Source: Chionoecetes opilio (taxonomy: Eukaryota; Arthropoda; Malacostraca; Decapoda; Majidae). From it: a stretch of 64,000 nucleotides of DNA. Shown here piece by piece: positions 44,102 to 55,589 of the stretch. The stretch lies in the NCBI GenBank assembly GCA_016584305.1, contig JACEEZ010012893.1, forward strand, positions 279,147 to 343,146. The letters run 5' to 3'. Each line of letters opens with the position of its first letter. Positions within the stretch are counted from its first letter, which is position 1. The translations under genes and the position numbers were made by a program. Under the pieces are notes generated by a model. It saw only the letters and a list, made by a program, of their open reading frames with translations. It did not search any database and was not told the DNA's origin.

Positions 44102-44140
44102 CTTCCTTTCCCTTCTCTCTCACATACACACCACACATAC
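44038..44140. repeat. CT microsatellite grading into CA
   Basis: A C-run is followed by about 60 bases of (CT)n and then ACACA-rich sequence to about 44195. Frames on both strands here are repeat artefacts. Confidence 0.85.
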
Positions 44141-44219
44141 ACATACACCTCACTCATCTGACCAATCAAGTCAAGTCACACCACACACATCATAGCCAGT
44201 ATGTGATATTATCGTGAAT

Positions 44220-44880
44220 ATTTTCATCGTGTGGAGGATGAAGAGGGAGAAGGAAGAGGGCAGTAATGACATAAAAAATCCAGTATATGGTATTAGGGAC
44301 CTCCAACACACATAGGAATTGATGTAAGTGATGTAGTGGTCATTAAGTAAAATATAACCACTTGACCTGTCAAAGGAAGGAGGTATGTATTATGTAATTT
44401 CCGCATTTCATTACAGGCCTCAACACTACAAGGTGTTTAACAACTCATTCAATAAAGAAGGTCCATTTTCTATCAAGGGTGGCCAGCTGAGTACCTCATT
44501 AATTAGAAAAAAAAACCTCATGAGTACCAATGCTACAAATAGCTGGGGCTGACTGGTATTTGTGTATCATTAAATGTGCTTTTTTTTTTTAAATAACACA
44601 ACAACCGGGGCTGCCGGGCCTAAGCTTACCGTCAAATTTTCTGATTTATTATAAATAACAACAGCCGTGGCTGCCGGGTACACAAGTCTCAACCCTTATC
44701 TGCCCGTGTATGGCATAGGCCTCTATTATTTAGGGGTATTCCACTTACACAGGTGCCAAATGATCTCTCATGTCTGGCACATATCCCACCACCCCCCTTT
44801 TTTTTTTGCCGTTAGCTCCACTTAGTTCATGTAAGTCACAAGTTATCTGCCCAAAAACCCCTAGTAAACATTTATGCCGC
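44220..44880. other. Non-coding DNA with two related CTGCCGGG segments
   Basis: AATAACACAACAACCGGGGC and AAATAACAACAGCCGTGGCTGCCGGG (44594 and 44652) are diverged copies of one motif. No gene is visible. Confidence 0.4.
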
Positions 44881-44884
44881 CAAT

Positions 44885-45175
44885 AATTATTGCTCTACCA
44901 TGTATTTGGAAATATGTGGAAACGACGCGTTTCAACTGACAACTACTTTGGGATTGGAATACAAAAAAACTAGTGACATGGGCAGAACCGGTGAATCATG
45001 CTTGAAAGATAACCTCTCATCAGCAGTTTTTACTACAATCTTAGACACTACTTCACTACAATCTTTTGTAGAAATGATATCACTCAACAGCATCAATCAC
45101 ACTCGGTAGTCATCCAATACTTTGAAACGCATTCTCTACTCATTGCATGTCTTCAGGTTTAGGCCATTAGATGTA
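44885..45175 (-). pseudogene. PIF/Harbinger transposase relic, strongly diverged
   Basis: On the minus strand KWPKPEDMQ, then VENAFQSIG, LPSVIDAVE and a YHFYK step line up with KWPKAEDIHLVKQEFLSIGG and LPGVIGAVD of the better copy at 46800-46910. Further on, GFTGSAHVTSFF corresponds to GFPGSAHDSRVF of that copy. At the first catalytic Asp this copy reads E, and at the second it reads V. Stops interrupt each segment. Confidence 0.6.
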
Positions 45176-45652
45176 CACTGGACCAGCAAAACACAAAACA
45201 AATTAAATCACAAATATTCAGACAAAACAAACTCAGAACTAATGTTGAAAATTATAATTATTCTAATATTCAATCATACAACTGTTTGGTTTAGGTACAA
45301 GATTCTCAAACTCTTAGGACAAAAAAAAACTCAGAAATAATGTTAAATTATTTTATTATTTGTATATTCTATCATACAACTGAGGTAAAACATTTTTGTT
45401 TGGTCTGCACGCTGCTTTTTTGTTTGGTTTCTTCAGACACTCGACACTGGAAGAAAGAATTGCTCTTAGCATGACTCGCACAATAACCATTATAACAATG
45501 TCGCAAAATTTACAGTGCATTCGTCATGGCTAGTCTTTTTCTTATTACTGCACATTGCCCATACCTGGATGCTAGCCTATCATGTGGCCTGACATTAGGA
45601 ATATCAGCCAAAGGGTTCTCATTTTCTAACATCTGCACATCATTTGCGTTCC

Positions 45653-46222
45653 CTAATGTAATATTGTTATGCATGAGCTATGCATAATGTGGTGTAGGGA
45701 AGGCATGTCTGTGTGTGTGAGTGTGTGTGTATGGTTGCGGGGGGAGGCTGGCGGCGGTGGTAGCAGCGAGTGAGGGGCAGTCGGGCGACCTTGGACAGAG
45801 TTGAGAGGCGAGGCTGCCGGGGGGAGGGGTGCTAGGGAGAGCGTGCTGGCTGGCACACACAAAGGGACAGGCAGTGGCTCTCGGACCAGGAGTGAGGGTG
45901 GAGGCTTGGTGACGGGCGGTTGGGTGTCGCGTGGAGGAGGTGGCGATGGTGGAAGGGGTTGTGTGTAGTTGTACTGTGTATGTTGTACTGAGGAAGGAAC
46001 TGTGTATCTGTAGGGAATGGAGGAAGGCTCTTCGAGCGTTTTCAAGGGACGTGGAGTTAACCTTGTAACTGATTGTACTTTTTGTGGCTTGTACCGTGGC
46101 TTTGATTCATTAAACCCAGAACTGTCGCTTGTGTTTCCTTCGCCTCTGTGTTTTGACCTCGTGTACCACTTAAGTCGCCTCATCTTGACATACCGAATCC
46201 TGAAAGAGGGCTGCAGAAACAA
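45653..46222 (-). CDS. Unrecognised Pro-rich ORF next to the Harbinger relic
   Basis: The frame (212 codons including its start region) has a basic first part (YVKMRRLKWYTRSKHRGEG) and then a long Pro/Ser/Thr-rich part containing PLPPSPPPPRDTQPP. The last third is read from a CA/TG-rich stretch. It lies just beyond the end of the Harbinger transposase on the same strand and could be a second Harbinger protein, a host exon or chance. No DNA-binding Myb/SANT pattern was seen. Confidence 0.25.
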   Translation of the reverse strand: MFLQPSFRIRYVKMRRLKWYTRSKHRGEGNTSDSSGFNESKPRYKPQKVQSVTRLTPRPLKTLEEPSSIPYRYTVPSSVQHTQYNYTQPLPPSPPPPRDTQPPVTKPPPSLLVREPLPVPLCVPASTLSLAPLPPAASPLNSVQGRPTAPHSLLPPPPASPRNHTHTLTHTDMPSLHHIMHSSCITILH

Positions 46223-46229
46223 TGAGTGG

Positions 46230-47206
46230 CCTGTAGCGGGTATTGTAACGTAAAACATCTCTTTCCTGCACAGCCTTTGAGCCTGTAACACCTGGTGTTA
46301 AAGGTGTGGTAAAGGTCCAGGAGAGGAGTGGAGAGCGTAATAATATTATGCAGTACACAACATGCTTTGATAATGTTAGGAACTCTATCAATAGAGGCAT
46401 CTATATATTTCAAGCGACAGAACCTGCCTTTGAGGAATGCAAATGAATTTTCTGTTAAAACTCTGCCCTTGGATAATCTCTTATTAAAGTTTGCCTGTGC
46501 CTCTGTTAAGTGAACTCTATTCCTAAATGGTACCATTAACTGTGTATGTATGGAAAATGCAGTCACCCACAATATGATAGTCTTTAGAGGGGAAATATTC
46601 TGCAGAACTCTGCAGGCTCTTGCATGTGACCGAAAAGAGAAGTTGATTTAAAAACTCGACTGTCATGGGCTGAACCAGGGAATCCTGCTTGGAAAAAAGT
46701 TAATCTCATATCCTGGGTACAAACGGCCATTAAATTTACACTATGCCTCAGAGTTCTATCTATATAATCACTCTGGGTTGCATTAGGAGCTTTGATAGCA
46801 ATGTTGCATCAGTCAACAGCACCAATAACACCAGGAAGTCCTCCAATACTTAAAAACTCCTGCTTCACCAAGTGAATGTCTTCAGCTTTAGGCCATTTGG
46901 CTGGCATCACACAAAACAAGAATGATTTTGTGTACGCAGTCAAATGCTGTAGACTCTGATATGCCAAAAATTTCTGAGAGCTCTCTATAAGTACATGTAT
47001 TTCCCAAGTACCACAGTGTTACGTAAAGGGCTTTTTTGGATCCAGGGAGAAGGGTATTGTTGTTGTGTTCTGGGCGATAAGTTTCTTCAATCAAACCGAG
47101 AATCACGTTGAAGGAATCTCTCGTCACCCGAAGATGTTTGAAGAAATCAAGATTACTCTTGATATCCAGCACATCAAAAAAACTGCTCTGCCTTGGATGG
47201 TCTTCC
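46230..47206 (-). pseudogene. PIF/Harbinger transposase (HARBI1-like), inactivated
   Basis: The exon starts at 47206 after a good acceptor (TTTTCTCTTTCAG), with RQSSFFDVLDIK, LRVTRDSFNVILGLIEE, GSKKALYVTLWYLGN and ELSEIFGISESTAFDCVHKI (helix-turn-helix). The DDE nuclease follows. GAVD (first Asp) is followed at once by a TGA at 46809-46811 where Gly is usual. Then come QSDYIDRTLRHSVNLMAVC, GFPGSAHDSRVF (second Asp), a frameshift and stop near 46585, and finally MVPFRNRVHLTEAQ, TENSFAFLKGRF (catalytic Glu) and IIKACCVLHNII ending about 46390. It is nearly full length and comparatively recent, but dead. An upstream intron and a first coding part to 47388 are possible. Confidence 0.85.
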
Positions 47207-47568
47207 CTGAAAGAGAAAATAATTGATATAGAAATGCAGTAAAAAAAGAGAAAGGCTGACAAAATGGAGAGAGCAAAAGAAAAGCAAGTCAATTCGCAAG
47301 GAAGAGATGACAAAAAAAGTCGGTAAAAAAAAAGATCACATAGTCCTGCCGGCTCCCTAACACAAACACACAGCCACCAGACAGTCAACTGAAATGCAAG
47401 TGGAACAGGGAAAAATGTAAAAAATTCCTTGAATAAATTATTGGCTATTATTATAAAAATTATACAGGAAAACCTCGTTTATCCGGCACCCTCGGGGGGA
47501 GCGCATGCCGGATAACTCATTTTGCCGTTGTTTTGAGAGTTACTCTTATGGAATCGCCCAAAATCCCA

Positions 47569-47825
47569 TTTTTTTTTTTTTTTTTTTTTTTTTTTATACT
47601 GGCCAAGGGCACAACAAAAATGGGAAACACAAAGCCCGCTTAGTTGCCAGTCCCTATAAAGAAGACAGTAAGAGAATAAAATAAAAGAGGGGTGAGCCAA
47701 TTTAGTTCGGGAGGTGTCTTGTTACTCTTCTTTTGAAAAGATGTAAGTCATAGGAAAGTGGAAAACTAGAAACAGGAAGAGAGTTCCAGAGTTTACCAGT
47801 GAAAGGGATGAAAGGGTTGCCAACC
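47569..47825 (-). pseudogene. Jockey-like LINE 3' end, inverted, nested in the MITE
   Basis: A T-run (47569-47595) followed by ACTGGCCAAGGGCACAACAA and, further on, TTTAGTTCGGGAGGTGTC is the reverse complement of the LINE 3' end at 4815-5064. It is strongly 5'-truncated. Confidence 0.75.
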
Positions 47826-47907
47826 CTGCGTACCCCACCAAATTTGAACTAAATTTCTGCCGATTTTCTCAGTTTTTGAAATAATTATACCTAATTAATG
47901 CCTGGGT

Positions 47908-48100
47908 TATCCTGCTGAGTGCCCCGCACTCCTCGTCTGGATGGACAAGCTAGTCCTCGTGTCGCACGCCAGCAGCACGAACACTCTCCTTTCTTTTTTC
48001 ACAGGATCTCTCTGACGAGCTCAAGCAACCCCTTGGCCTCCCTGCTGGAGGCCCGGAGAAAAAAAAAAAAAAAAAATTAAATAAATAAATAAATAAATAA
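47908..48100 (+). repeat. Short retroposon with A-run and TAAA tail, target duplication AATGCCTGGGT
   Basis: AATGCCTGGGT occurs exactly at 47897-47907 and at 48101-48111. The insert between them ends in about 18 A, TT and a (AAAT)n tail. Its body contains GCCTCCCTGCTGGAGGCC, an inverted repeat just before the tail. I do not recognise a tRNA-like head. Confidence 0.75.
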
Positions 48101-48173
48101 ATGCCTGGGTCGATTAGTGCCGTTGTTTTGAGGCTGCCGTTGTTTTAAATGCCGGTTAAATGAGGTTCTCCTG

Positions 48174-48975
48174 TATAATGGTATAATAATATCTTTAATG
48201 ACATTACTATATGACGAGTTACCAAACAATAAGGCTGAAATACTTCAGTTTTAGGTCTCGTCACCTGGACATTGGCTGCTTAGTCAGACTTAAAGCGTGA
48301 ATAAAGAGGGGATAACTGCAAAGTGTGTCATTTCCGACTAATTTGAATGTGAACGTCATTCCTAACACATCAAAATACATTAGAATAAAGCACTTTAAAC
48401 CATGTACAGTACTCAATTACTGGTTGAAAGTACCAAAAACCCTGTTAGACGTTGTGTTTGATTTAGTAGCAGATGATAGCAAGAAAAAAGGCTATTATCA
48501 ATAGTACGGCAGGGTTTATGGAACTGTCGCCGACATAAAATCTCGCCGAAACACCAACAGAGAAACCTCGTCGACTACCCGTCGTTGTCCCAGAAAACAA
48601 AAACTGCAGTTACCACATATCCTAGGCTAACAATTCAAGCTATTGCTAATATTTAATACCTTGATGCAGCAATATGTTAGAAAAGATTATTACATTTTAT
48701 TGGGTGCTGTAATATCAAGAGTAAGAAAGGAACACTCACCGACAGCGGCGAGAATATTGCTCCTGATAGTACATGTAATCAATATTCCCCCTTGTTTCTG
48801 CAACAAGGTATTGGTAAAATTTTAGTCCTTTCCCACCCTTATTAGTGTTTTCTTTTTCCTCCAGGCATTCACAGATCCTTTCTGATACCTCTAAACCGTA
48901 AGTATTCAGTGGGGGGGAGATGCCCTTTATCTTATAATATGTCTGATATTAATAATTTCTTAGCATAGGTACATA
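48174..48975. other. Non-coding DNA; foldback-family fragment at the right
   Basis: 48814-48925 (GGTAAAATTTTAGTCCTTTC to AGTGGGGGGGAGATG) is related to the inverted arms inside the hAT element at 23504-23908. The rest is unrecognised. Confidence 0.5.
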
Positions 48976-49000
48976 NNNNNNNNNNNNNNNNNNNNNNNNN
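48976..49000. other. Assembly gap, 25 N
   Basis: Twenty-five consecutive N; the true size is unknown. The foldback-family fragment just to the left may continue into it. Confidence 0.98.
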
Positions 49001-49239
49001 ATTCTTCAGGGACGTGCAGAGACATTGAGAGGGCAGGTCCTCAGTAGGGAATGGGCATCTTTAAGTATATATATACTACAACGAGGAAATGCGCACACAC
49101 ACACCACACCACACTGGACGGAAACGAACCAGAGAGAAGAGTTTAATGTGGAAAAACATTGTACAGAATGAATGGATAAACATGAGAGATGGACAAAGAA
49201 AGTGTACGTATTGGAAAAAAATATTCTTTTGAAAAATAG

Positions 49240-52200
49240 ATGTGGACGAACATAACAACGGAAAGCAGGACGATGAAAAAGGTGAGCAAATGCATGCTGA
49301 AATTACTCTGTACACAAGAAATGGAAAATAACACAAGAGGAAATGAAAGATGAAAAAAAACATGGAAGATAGAACAGGAAAAAAGAACAAGAAACTTACG
49401 ACAGAGAATAGAGGATCACAGAAAATGAAAAAGAAAAATCTGACAACAAAAATGTAGTCAAAGTATCAAACAAAAGGAGAATGCTCGTTCAGAGATACGG
49501 TAGACAAAAGAAATGTGTCATCATTTTTGGTTTGAAGGAAAAGTGCTGCCCCACAAGAAAAAACTTTGAGAGAAGAGGAAGAAAAGAAAGAGCAAAAGAA
49601 ATATTTAAAGTAGTAGAAGAAATAACGGAGTAGAAGAATAGAAGAAATTTACACAGGTAGGGAAAAATATGAAGAGTGGAGGGGCCCACACCTTGAAAGT
49701 TAAGTTTAGGTCACAAAAATACAGCACTAGATATATGTTAGGGCATGGAAGTGGCAAAGACAGAAGAAATAAGAAAAATATGGATAAGAAAAGATATGAA
49801 TTAGGAAGAAAAGAGCCAGTTGAATGTACTGTTTAAGAAGCCAAGCAAAAAACTGCAGGACGGTAGAGGTGGAAAAACAGAAATTCTATTGGAGAGTTTT
49901 TGACCAAAAACTTGAAGAAGTTGTATCTAAAAGAGAAAGAGTAGAAGAAGACAGTTCAAAGGGAAAAATGAATAGGATGGCGGGTATCGCTACACAAAAT
50001 AAATGGGCTAGAGTCAACATTAACAGAAATAAACGATACCGAGAGCAAGAAACCGACATGATTGGGTCTAGTAGAAACGAAGCGTGAGTGATTTCTGAGG
50101 ATGTGCAGTTGGGGAGTCAATTATAATGTATGGAGGGAAACAGAAACCAAAAAGGCGAGGGGTAATGGTGTTAAACAAGAAGGATGTGTAGTAGGAAAAT
50201 GTGGAGAAAGGAGAAGGAATGGCAAGGTGTTGAAGGTAGAGTTGGTGATGAAAAAGGAAAGAATAGGGACAATTAGTAATCGTATACGTTCCACCTAAGA
50301 CAAAATTCCTGGGGAGAGAAGAGTATGGAGACATGATAAGAGACACAAGCAAAGTTTTAAAGAATACGATGGAAATAGTGAGACATAATTTGTGGGAGAT
50401 TTTAACTGCAAAGAAGTTGCTGGGGAAGAATGGTATACTGGAAGGGAGGAGAGACTCATCGGGTGGTACAATTTGGATTTGGTTTAATGCAAACATCATA
50501 CTCAGTGGATTAAAGAGAACACAAGATCAGAGGTAGCGAAGAACCATCAGACTAGACCTGACTATTGACGAAAGAACTGGAAGTAATTCGTAAGTTGATT
50601 ATCAGTGCCCACTTCGGAAAGAGTGACTATGTACTTTGAATTTGAAATAAATGATAGCAAAAAGGAGGGAGAAAAGAAGAACACAAGAAAGGAGAACAAT
50701 TATGGAACAGCAGACTTGTGACGGATTGAGACATTTCGGGGAGGACAGGACTGGGAGTAATTTCATGCAGCAACGAGTACCCAGAAAAAAGGGTGAGGTT
50801 CATCGCATTTAACATCGAAGAATAAATTAGTTTATGTTCAAGGATAGGTTATCAGAGAATGAAAAAAAATGAATGGTTTAACAGAAAATGTGACTTCGCA
50901 AGACTAGAAAGAGAAAAAAACATGGAATAGTTGGAGGAAAAAAAGGTGACAGCAACTTGGAAGGAAGTACAAAACAAATAGAAATGAATATGTAAGAATC
51001 CGAAGAGAAGAAGAAAGAACTATGAGGGAATATAATAGAAAATGTAAATAGAATGAATCCCGAAACATTTTCTATAGATTATAATGGAGAATGAAAAACA
51101 GAAGAAAGATAAGTGAAGGCTGAAGCATAGGTATGGAAGAGGCATTACAACAGGCCGAGGTGATGAATAAGAATTACAGACTGTATTTACAAGAGAAAGT
51201 GAATTAAAACGAAAAAAAATAGCAAAAGAAAATATATAGGAAGAACATAAAAAGTAGACGTATAGAAGTAAAAAGGTGATGAAAGTCAACATGTGAGAAA
51301 AAGCCTGGGTCCAGATGGAGTGTCGAACTGGATAGAAAGAGTGCAGTACCACTAGCAGGAAAGTAACATAGTGTAATGAGAGTTCACCAAGGAGAGAGAG
51401 TCCCGCTTGTTGGAAAAATGCAAAATTGTGCTCAATCACAACAGAAGGTGACAAAGAAGACCATTAAATTACAGGGCAGTAATCATTAACCAAGTGTAGT
51501 GGAAAAATGTGTGAAAAAATTATGAAGGTACAGAGGTTTTTTGAAATATTGAAGAGACAAACACCACTGCAGGTGGCCAGGTTTGGACTTTAGAGGAGGA
51601 ATGTCATGTACAACGAATTTATTGAGCTTTTACTCGAAGTGACGATGTTTTTTTTGCCACGGAAAGAGAAGGGGTGGTCGATTGCATTACTTAAGGACCT
51701 AAGAAGGCATTGAAAGGTTACCTATAAGAGATGCTCTGGAAGCTAGCACATGTAGGAGGATGAGGGGGTTTGCTAAGTGGATGGAAGACTTTTTGAGCAA
51801 CAGAGAGATGAGAAAGTAATAAAAGATCAAAAGTCAGAATGGGTGCCAGTGGCAGTGGAGTTTCTCAAGGAATCAGTATTGGCCTCCGTGATGTTCTTGG
51901 TCCTTGTCAAATTGCTATGGCAGAAGGAGTCAACAGTTATATGAGTTCTTCGCTGATGATGCAAATTACTAAGAAAAAGTAGAACGAAAGAGGACTGTTG
52001 AGGATTTACAAACGGATCTAGATAGATTTCAGATGGAGTCAAAATAGGGAAATGAGTTTAATGCCAAAGCAAGTGTAAGTGATGGAATGGTCCTTTTAGC
52101 AAAAAGGACAAGAGGAAAGTATTGATGTGGGCAACGAAGGTATATCAAACAAAGGTCGAAAAAGATCTTGGGAGTTAGGATAAGGACAATTGTCACCAGA

Positions 52201-52784
52201 GAAATCATATAAACAAGATCACAGGATGCTTAAATACCAGTCATGAGAAAATATAAGAAATTGGCATTCAAATATTGGATCAAGAGAGATCAAGAATGAT
52301 AACATCTCTGATTCGACCAAGGTTGGGAATATGCGGCAGTGATTGGTCACCAATAAAAAGAAGGATATAGGAAGCTTGAGAGATACAAAAGAGCAGCCAA
52401 CAAAAATGCTCCAAGCTGAGAGATAAATATAAAAAGACTTTCAAGGACTAAACTCCAACACTAGAGAAAAGAGAGAAAGGGAGATTTTATAAGCAGTGTA
52501 CCAGAGCATTCATGGGTCTGAAAAAATTGATAGAATATTATCTGTTTGGTGGGACAACAGAAGACAAGAGGCATGAGAAGAAATTGAAAAGGACAAACAT
52601 GCAAGAGGGATAAAAAAAAATACAGTTTCCCGTGATAGCAAGCATAGAAGCCTGGAACACCTTGATGCAAAAGTGATTAATGCAAGAAGTATTCAGGACT
52701 TCAAAGGCAAACTGGATAATAGTTAGATTTGGAGACGGGAACAGTACGAGCATAGCTCTTTCCTGTATGTTACAACTAGGTTAA
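49240..52784 (+). pseudogene. CR1/L2-type LINE, copy 2 (near full length, broken)
   Basis: The 5' part (49490-50090) encodes Lys/Glu-rich sequence (KVVEEITE, YSTRYMLGHGSGKDRR, EEVVSKRERVEEDSSKGK) typical of the region before the endonuclease. An APE-type endonuclease follows: EEYGDMIRDTSKVLK near 50322 and the GDFN box (VGDFNCKEVA) at 50392-50421. The reverse transcriptase has KKAWN-type basic segments and the FADD box FFADDAN at about 51946-51966. It ends with WNTLDAKVINARSIQDFKGK-like sequence near 52650-52720 and TACAACTAGG(T) followed by CA repeats. Indels break every segment, so it is inactive. It is colinear with copy 1 from 50096 on. Confidence 0.8.
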
Positions 52785-52853
52785 ATAACACACACCACAC
52801 ACACACAACACACACACACACACACACACACACCACACACACACACACACACA
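52785..52853. repeat. CA microsatellite at the LINE 3' end
   Basis: Interrupted (CA)n follows TTACAACTAGGTTAAATAAC, as in copy 1. Confidence 0.85.
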
Positions 52854-53230
52854 CTTCGAATGATGTACCTGATTACACACACAAATCATTCGAATGATGA
52901 CCTGATTTTAACTGAAAAGGTCAAAGGTCAATGTGTGTGGGGTGTGTGTTAAGACTGATAACAAAAAACCTTACAAAAGCACATTGTTAGTAACTGCATC
53001 TGGAAAAGAAAAAAACAGTTGGTTGGCATGATTGTTATGTTCTAACAAAAGAATTTTTCTGTTGGCAAATGTTCTTGAAAGTTTCAAGACTTCTTCATGA
53101 AAGATATGACTGTCTTTCTCTATAGCATAGTACGCAAGCAGCCAACCTCTATCTGTCCCACAAGGTTGCGATGTTTGTTTCACGAGTTTCAGTTTAGAAA
53201 AAGACCTCTTTATTGTAAGTAGTGTACCAG

Positions 53231-53405
53231 GCAGAGCTTGGGCACTAAATACAGTGACATGTATGTGAAATAGTAGATAACTAAATACATGGGAGAAATG
53301 TATTTAAATACTAAATACTAAATACATTTTCCGAATGTATTTAATACTACACACTAAATACATCAATTGTATTTAAATACATGGTAAATGCATTTTAAAT
53401 ACACA
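53231..53405. repeat. TGTATTTAAATACA palindrome cluster, left
   Basis: Repeated AAATACA/TGTATTT motifs, several forming TGTATTTAAATACA-type palindromes, follow CAGAGCTTGGGCACTAAATA. Subterminal clusters like this are common in hAT elements. A mirror cluster is at 55590-55755. Confidence 0.6.
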
Positions 53406-53989
53406 CAAATTTTTAACATGTCCCCCGCACACATGATTTCCTTATAGGGATTCTAGATTTTGGTTCCTTAGAAATGTCCTTTCAGGCAAAAAGTTTCCTT
53501 AAAATACGAAATTTCTTTACTCTTATATCGGGCAATGAACCATATTTGGTAACTAAACTGGGGTCCAAAAATGGCCCCCCCTTCGCCTCTCTGTGAAGCA
53601 GGAGAAACGTGGTGATTTTCCCAGGTCAACAGCAAGATCAGGCTCGCACAGCAAGTGACGTCATGGTGTCTGCCCACTCAGCTACGGCCCAGAGCGTCCA
53701 AACTTCAGTCTTCCTGTCAGAGCTGTGAATGTGGGTCTGCACCTCTATCTCAGTCCCACGCCCACGGCACGAAACATGGTAACTAATAATGGTAGAGTTA
53801 CATGAAACACACACCGTTTATAAGATGAATAGTTGTACTAACTATGCGATAGGTGTCATTTACCTGGATCATATAAATTAGTTAATTCATCGTGAAAATG
53901 GTGACACCATATTGAATCACTATGCTATCACCTAGATAGGGCAAGTAGGGTATGTCTACTTATTGATCAACGCCCGACGCAATTTCAGG

Positions 53990-55090
53990 AATAATATTTT
54001 CTTCAGTGATGTGAGACACAGAACCCCAAGTCAGCCTGTGGATGAGGTCACGGTTGCCTAAAAAGGTAAGAGAGCTGGTAAACCTAGGCAGTACATTCAA
54101 AACAAGCAAGACAAATGGGGATTCAGTTTTTTGCAGGGCTTCTGAGGATGGCTCAATAGGACCTGGTACTATACAGGGAGTCTATAGTGGAGTTCCGGTG
54201 TGTCTCCTGACACTGAACAAGAAGTCATGGGTGCAACCAACCAGATAGTTCTGTCACTGGCCAGCACCATGCCTGCTCCACCACCACAGCCATCTCGCAG
54301 ACAACTTCTTCACCAGCCTGGAGAAAGTTGTACCTCAAGGACAGAACTGCAGATAACACGGGACAGATTAGGGACAACAGGATAGGCAAGCCTCCACTCA
54401 AGGCCATCAAGGAGATGGGAAGAAGGCTGTCACTTCTTCGGTACTGGTGACTACGTCACTAGGACGATGGCATGCCTGGCCCTCATGCAGTGGAAGGACA
54501 AGAGGATTGTCACTATGCCTGTCAACAGACATGGGGGTGGAGCCATATCCTCGGTTCCCGGTACTACAGTCACACCAAGGAAGGAGGATGTGGCTGCCCT
54601 GGCTGTCATCAAGAAGCTACAATGCCAAACATGGGGGACATGACAAACGCGGACATGCTGTCCACCTCAACCGCACCTCCATGAAGGCCAAGAGGTTGGA
54701 TATGCGAAGTTAGCAATGTCAATAAGATCTCAGCATCACCAAAGCCTGGATCAGGTTTACAGCGGAGCATAGCTCTTGCGAATGGACTGACATTGAAGAA
54801 CTACAGGATCCAGGTGCTAAGGAGTGCCAGCGGCAAAGGCCAGGCACATCACGCCCCGAAGAAGCTCAGCAGCTCCAGGCGTCATAACACCACTGTGTGT
54901 CTCATGCCTGTCAGAGGAAACCGAGTCATGTGACAGAGACTCTGTGGTTTGACCGACTTTGTTCATGCCCCTGCACACTACCGCCAGACTGCAAGTTATG
55001 CAGCAGGAAAGGGCACATCTTGAGGTCAAACGCTGCCTGCAGGGTCTGCAAGGTCAAACGTGATGCTCAATGCTGAGATCAACTGCTTCA
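53990..55090 (+). pseudogene. piggyBac transposase relic, C-terminal half
   Basis: The plus strand reads, across frames, YVTRTMACLALMQWKDKRIV (about 54450-54510), which resembles the piggyBac segment ending WKDKR.V. Next comes a tract with MPNMGDMTNADMLST in the place of the usual MGGVD.AD motif (about 54622-54670). A Cys-rich end (CSCPCTLPPDCKLCSRKGH, about 54962-55018, and CRVCKVKR) matches the piggyBac C-terminal zinc finger. The catalytic Asp-rich N-terminal half is not readable. TTAA ends were not identified. Confidence 0.6.
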
Positions 55091-55589
55091 TAAATTACCA
55101 TGAGATAGCTGCCTAAGTGCCTGGAGTGGACTGGATGGACTAGAGTTGATAAGTGTTGTGATATTTGTGACCAGGTGCCAGATAAGTACCTCAGGAAAAA
55201 TATTGTATACCATCAGCATTTGTGTTTTTGTTTTGCATACTTGTCTTTTATCTCAGTAAATGTTCCTAACAATATATGTTTCTATTTCTTCCGTAATTTA
55301 AATTTTTATATGTACATTCGGTTGGAAATTTTGTTCATCATACCGGCGAGGAAAACTGTTTATGGTAATCTTTGATAGATTGCAACATAAAATGCAATTT
55401 TTCCAAAAAGCAAATGAGTAAAAAGGCTTGTAATATCATCAATTTATGATACAGGATTGAAATTTTGAATTGTGGAGTATTTCATGAGTGCCCGATAAAG
55501 GGTTATTAAAGTGGAAACATGGTTACTGTATATCAGGGTTGCCAGATGGTTGGCGGGGTTTATGGCAAAAATTAACTAATAAACAAAAA

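Larger units (their letters stand above)
47465..48173. mobile_element. Tigger-type MITE carrying two nested retroposons
   Basis: The ends are CAGGAAAACCTCGTTTATCC (47465) and GGTTAAATGAGGTTCTCCTG (48173), flanked by TA. GCCGTTGTTTTGA occurs near both ends. Two insertions account for most of the interior (separate entries). Confidence 0.8.

Noticed and set aside
43873..44217. Ser/Leu-rich and Arg/Glu-rich frames
   Set aside because: They are (CT)n/(GA)n microsatellite.
52971..53183. 70-codon minus-strand frame as a transposase fragment
   Set aside because: It has a protein-like composition, but I could not match it to any family motif.
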